From NCBI GenBank assembly GCA_023415145.1, contig JAEZLW010000134.1, positions 1 through 16,604 of the forward strand: 16,604 bases of DNA, given 5' to 3'. The notes beneath the pieces were generated by a model. It was not told the DNA's origin, searched no databases, and saw nothing but the letters and a program-made list of their open reading frames with translations. The position numbers and the translations under genes were made by a program. The stretch comes from Bacillota bacterium. GTDB taxonomy: Bacteria > Bacillota > Clostridia > Christensenellales > Aristaeellaceae. Shown here piece by piece: positions 13,765-16,604 of the stretch. Within the stretch, counting starts at the first letter, position 1. Each line of letters starts with the position of its first letter.

Positions 13765-14538
13765 CTATTCGTTCATATACTCCGTAATGCGCTGCTTCAA
13801 CTTTGACAGCGCTTTGGAATGAATCTGCGATACCCTTGGCACGGTCAGCCCCAGCACGAAAGCGATTTCCCTTAGCTTCAATTCCTCGTAATAGTAAAGG
13901 GAGATGACGATTCTCTCCTTCTCGTCCAGCAAATCGATATATGCTGCCAACTGGTTTTTGAAATCCTTCTGCAAAAGCCTGTTCTCCGGCGTTTGAGCAG
14001 TGGTATCCTCGATGGCATCAATCACCGACATATTGCCATGGGGCAGCGTTTCCTCCAGCGCCAGAACGTGATAGCTCATCTCGTCCACACGCAGCCTGCC
14101 CAGCTCCGCCTCCGTCATCGAAAGCCGCTGAGCCAGTTCGCTGTCTTCCGGAGGCCTCCCCAGTTCGTTTTGCATCAGCTGGCTTGTTTTGTTGGCCAGC
14201 TTGATTTTTTGATGGATGTCTCTTGGCACCCATTCCTTCTTGCGCAGATAATCAATGATTGCGCCGCGCACCCGGATGGAAGCGAACGAGTCAAATTGCA
14301 CGCCCCGCTTGTAATCGTACCGGTCGATGCAGTTGATAAGCTCCAGTACTCCATGGTTGGCCAGATCCTCCACATCGTCCCTGCCGATGGACAGCATCTG
14401 TGAGCGCTTCAGGCTGCATGTTACAATGTACAGGTAGGACATGAGAATTTCATTGCGCAAGCCCACATCCCTGGTTTTCTCGTAACGCTGCCAGGTTTGC
14501 TCATCTATTTTTTTTGTCTGGTCTTTGTAGTAATTCAT
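13765..14538 (-). CDS. fliA: Flagellar sigma factor sigma-28 (FliA/SigD/WhiG family)
   Basis: This sigma factor directs RNA polymerase to late flagellar promoters. With ATG 14536-14538 it has 257 residues. Region 2 (about 25-110) contains DVEDLANHGVLELINCIDRYD, then RGVQFDSFASIRVRGAIIDYLRKKEWVPRDIHQKI, a SigD/FliA hallmark. Region 3 (about 120-150) has LGRPPEDSELAQRLSM. Region 4 (about 205-250) has LDEKERIVISLYYYEELKLREIAFVLGLTVPRVSQIHSKALSKLK with its helix-turn-helix. The open frame reaches 14556, but that first ATG has no ribosome site, whereas GGGAGG precedes the chosen one. It follows flhA after 39 bases and precedes the rod genes. Likely targets in this window are the promoters at 117-144 and 11969-11995; FlgM is its inhibitor. 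Confidence 0.95.
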   Translation of the reverse strand: MNYYKDQTKKIDEQTWQRYEKTRDVGLRNEILMSYLYIVTCSLKRSQMLSIGRDDVEDLANHGVLELINCIDRYDYKRGVQFDSFASIRVRGAIIDYLRKKEWVPRDIHQKIKLANKTSQLMQNELGRPPEDSELAQRLSMTEAELGRLRVDEMSYHVLALEETLPHGNMSVIDAIEDTTAQTPENRLLQKDFKNQLAAYIDLLDEKERIVISLYYYEELKLREIAFVLGLTVPRVSQIHSKALSKLKQRITEYMNE

Positions 14539-14577
14539 GCTCCTCCCACCCGCCATGTTCTATGCGAAGCGCTCTTT

Positions 14578-16604
14578 TTAGATTGAGATGGTGCCAAGCG
14601 CCTGAATGTTTACATCCTGATTGATTTCGCTGAATGACAGCACCACCGCCTCAGAAGAAAACTGATCCATCAGCCGTTTGTAATAGCAGCGAACCACGGG
14701 CGAGGTGAGCACCACCACATCGCTTAACCGTTCCTTGAGCCTTGTTTCCTCTTTCATATGGGAACTCACTATGTTTTGCAGCACATTGGGCTCCAGCGAT
14801 ACGTAGGAATTGTTGCCCGATTTACGCACGCCGTTCATAATCAGGTTTTCGATCTCAGGGTTCAACGTAATTACCTTCAGGTATCCGTCCTGAGCAAACT
14901 TCCGGGTAATGGTTCGCTTGAGGGCCTGGCGGACATATTCGGTCAAAAGGTCGGTATCCTTCACTGTGGGCATATGCTCACTGAGCGTTTCCAAAATGGT
15001 AGGCAGATCGCGTATGGGAATCTGCTCGGATAAAAGGTTGCACAGCACCTTTTGAAGCTCTACATGAGGCACCACGGAGGGAACAATGTCATCCACCAGT
15101 TCCTTATGGGTTTTGCGCAAATTGTCCAGCAAGTGCATCAAGTCCTTGCGGGAGAACAGCTCGTGCGCGTGCCTTTTGATGATTTCCGACAGATGGGTAA
15201 CGATCACCGACAGCGGATCGATGATGGTATAGCCGCTCATCTGCGCAAACTCCCTGGTGTCCGCGGTAATCCATTTGGCGGGGAGCTTGAATGCCGGCTC
15301 CAATGTATCGATGCCTTCGATCTCCTGTGCGTCATTGATGGCATTCATAGCCAGATAATGGTCAGCCAGCACCTCGCCGCCAGCAACACCTTCACCCTTC
15401 AATTTGATGACGTATTCGTTGATGTCCAGCCCGGCATTGTCACGCAGCGTGACGGCAGGCACCACCATGCCCATGTCCTCGGCGAACTGCCGCCTCAGCA
15501 TCACCACACGGTTGATAAAATTGCCGCCTTTGCTTTCGTCCACCAGGGGAATCAGGCTGTAGCCGACTTCCACCTCAATGGGTTCCACGGAAAGCAGGGA
15601 GTAAATATTGTCTGTGTTCTTGTAGAATTCCGTTTCGTTCACCGGCAATTCAGGTTCTATCACCGGGGTAAGCTCCGCCCTTTTCTTTTGCAGCCTTGAT
15701 GCCAGTAAAATCAGAAGTCCGCCCACAGTCAAAAGAACGAGCACAGGAAAGCCGGGCAGAACCGACATTGCCATCAGCACGCCGCCGGTAATCATCAGCA
15801 CAATAGGATAGGATACGATCTGCGTTTTGAGGTCCTCGCTCAGACTGTTGACAGACGCAGCGCGTGTCACCACCATGCCTGTTGCCGTAGAGATCAGCAG
15901 TGCCGGAATCTGCGATACCAGACCATCGCCCACCGTGGCTGTAATATAGGTGTTCAGCACATCGGTAAAGGATGCGCCTCCCTGCACCATGCCAATGATC
16001 ACACCGCCGATACTATTAATGAACAAGATGAGAATGGAAACGATGGCATCGCCTTTGATAAATTTGGAAGCGCCATCCATGGATCCGTAAAAGTCGGCTT
16101 CCCGCTGTATTTTTTGACGCCGCATTTTGGCTGTCTCGTCATTGATGAGGCCGGCGTTCAGGTCTGCGTCGATGGCCATCTGCTTGCCAGGCATGGCGTC
16201 CAGGGTAAAACGGGCCGCCACTTCCGCCACACGTTCGGCACCTTTGGTGATAACGATAAACTGTACCACCACGATGATCAGGAAAATAATGAAGCCTACC
16301 ACCGGGTTTCCGCCGATGACGTATTGGCCGAAGGTATGAATCACCTTGCCGGCATTGCCGCCATTCCCAAGAATCAGCCTGGTGGATGATACGTTCAGCG
16401 CCACACGCAAAAGCGTAGTAACCAGCAGCACCGAAGGGAACACCGAAAACTCCAGCGCTTCCTTGATGTACATGGCAATAAGCAGTATTGTCAGCGACAG
16501 TGCGATATTCACAATGAGCATCACGTCCAGCAACCCGGTGCTCAATGGAATAATCAGCAGAAAGATAACGCCGATCAAAAACAGGGTCAGCACATTGTCA
16601 AACA
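14578..16604 (-). CDS. flhA: Flagellar export gate protein FlhA (N-terminus outside the window)
   Basis: FlhA is the main membrane gate of the flagellar type III export system; its cytoplasmic domain receives chaperone-cargo pairs such as FliS-Hag and FlgN-FlgK. About 674 residues lie in the window. The N-terminal half has several hydrophobic membrane segments (LFLIGVIFLLIIPL, MLIVNIALSLTILLIAMYI and later ones). It also has the FHIPEP-family marks LLRVALNVSSTR and ITKGAERVAEVAARFTLDAMPGKQMAIDADLNAG. The C-terminal half (about 330-671) is soluble, with HYLAMNAINDAQEIEGIDTLEPAFKLPAKWI, LSEIIKRHAHEL and LLTEYVRQALKRTITRKF. The frame is still open at the window edge (an FDN precedes VLTLFLIG), so a few first codons are missing. 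Normal length is about 680-700. Confidence 0.97.
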   Translation of the reverse strand, partial: FDNVLTLFLIGVIFLLIIPLSTGLLDVMLIVNIALSLTILLIAMYIKEALEFSVFPSVLLVTTLLRVALNVSSTRLILGNGGNAGKVIHTFGQYVIGGNPVVGFIIFLIIVVVQFIVITKGAERVAEVAARFTLDAMPGKQMAIDADLNAGLINDETAKMRRQKIQREADFYGSMDGASKFIKGDAIVSILILFINSIGGVIIGMVQGGASFTDVLNTYITATVGDGLVSQIPALLISTATGMVVTRAASVNSLSEDLKTQIVSYPIVLMITGGVLMAMSVLPGFPVLVLLTVGGLLILLASRLQKKRAELTPVIEPELPVNETEFYKNTDNIYSLLSVEPIEVEVGYSLIPLVDESKGGNFINRVVMLRRQFAEDMGMVVPAVTLRDNAGLDINEYVIKLKGEGVAGGEVLADHYLAMNAINDAQEIEGIDTLEPAFKLPAKWITADTREFAQMSGYTIIDPLSVIVTHLSEIIKRHAHELFSRKDLMHLLDNLRKTHKELVDDIVPSVVPHVELQKVLCNLLSEQIPIRDLPTILETLSEHMPTVKDTDLLTEYVRQALKRTITRKFAQDGYLKVITLNPEIENLIMNGVRKSGNNSYVSLEPNVLQNIVSSHMKEETRLKERLSDVVVLTSPVVRCYYKRLMDQFSSEAVVLSFSEINQDVNIQALGTISI

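Noticed and set aside
15052..15699. A 215-codon plus-strand open frame inside flhA
   Set aside because: It is antisense to strongly conserved flhA sequence; its His/Gln-rich protein is the usual mirror of such a coding strand.
1..16604. CRISPR arrays, tRNA or rRNA genes, phage genes, toxin-antitoxin pairs
   Set aside because: No spaced direct repeats, no tRNA-like cloverleaf or rRNA sequence was seen, and every large gene has a motility assignment.

Overview
The window is a late flagellar and motility locus of a Gram-positive, Bacillota-type bacterium, most likely a member of the Clostridia. The strongest sign is the leftward gene order flgM-flgN-flgK-flgL-(yviE/DUF6470)-fliW-csrA-hag, a Bacillota signature. 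The purine-rich Shine-Dalgarno sites (AGGAGG, GGGAGG, AGGGGGG), the distal-rod pair of the FlhO/FlhP kind and the WhiG/SigD-type sigma factor agree with this. By eye the base composition is balanced, roughly half G+C. A species cannot be named from the sequence alone.

Layout. (1) Bases 1-4785 form a rightward unit: fliD, fliS, a helical FliT/FlgN-like protein, motA and motB. A sigma-28-like promoter lies about 55 bases before the fliD TTG start. (2) Bases 4812-4856 are a hairpin with T-runs on both strands that separates the converging units. (3) From 14538 down to 4867 the genes run leftward: the 3' part of flhA (cut by the right window edge), sigma-28 (fliA/sigD), flgF-like and flgG-like rod genes, a 264-bp inverted-repeat element, then flgM, flgN, flgK, flgL, a yviE-like gene, fliW, csrA, hag, an HD-GYP phosphodiesterase and cheY. 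A second sigma-28-like promoter lies directly before flgM.

How the parts fit. FlhA is the export gate, and FlgF/FlgG make the distal rod. Sigma-28 is made late and is held by FlgM until FlgM is exported through a finished hook-basal body. Both recognisable sigma-28-like promoters precede late genes: filament cap, chaperones and stator on one side; FlgM, hook-filament junction, flagellin and its regulators on the other. FliW, CsrA and Hag are adjacent, and the hag leader carries a hairpin with AGGA in its loop plus a GGA in the Shine-Dalgarno site. This is the arrangement expected for CsrA repression of flagellin translation relieved by FliW. The HD-GYP protein (c-di-GMP turnover) and CheY (motor switching) close the leftward unit.

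No wholly new multi-gene system is evident; the genes are almost all recognisable motility genes. The best leads lie between genes: the 264-bp inverted-repeat element next to the flgM promoter, the structured hag leader, a perfect 21-bp inverted repeat downstream of hag, and two poorly characterised helper proteins (FliT-like and YviE-like).
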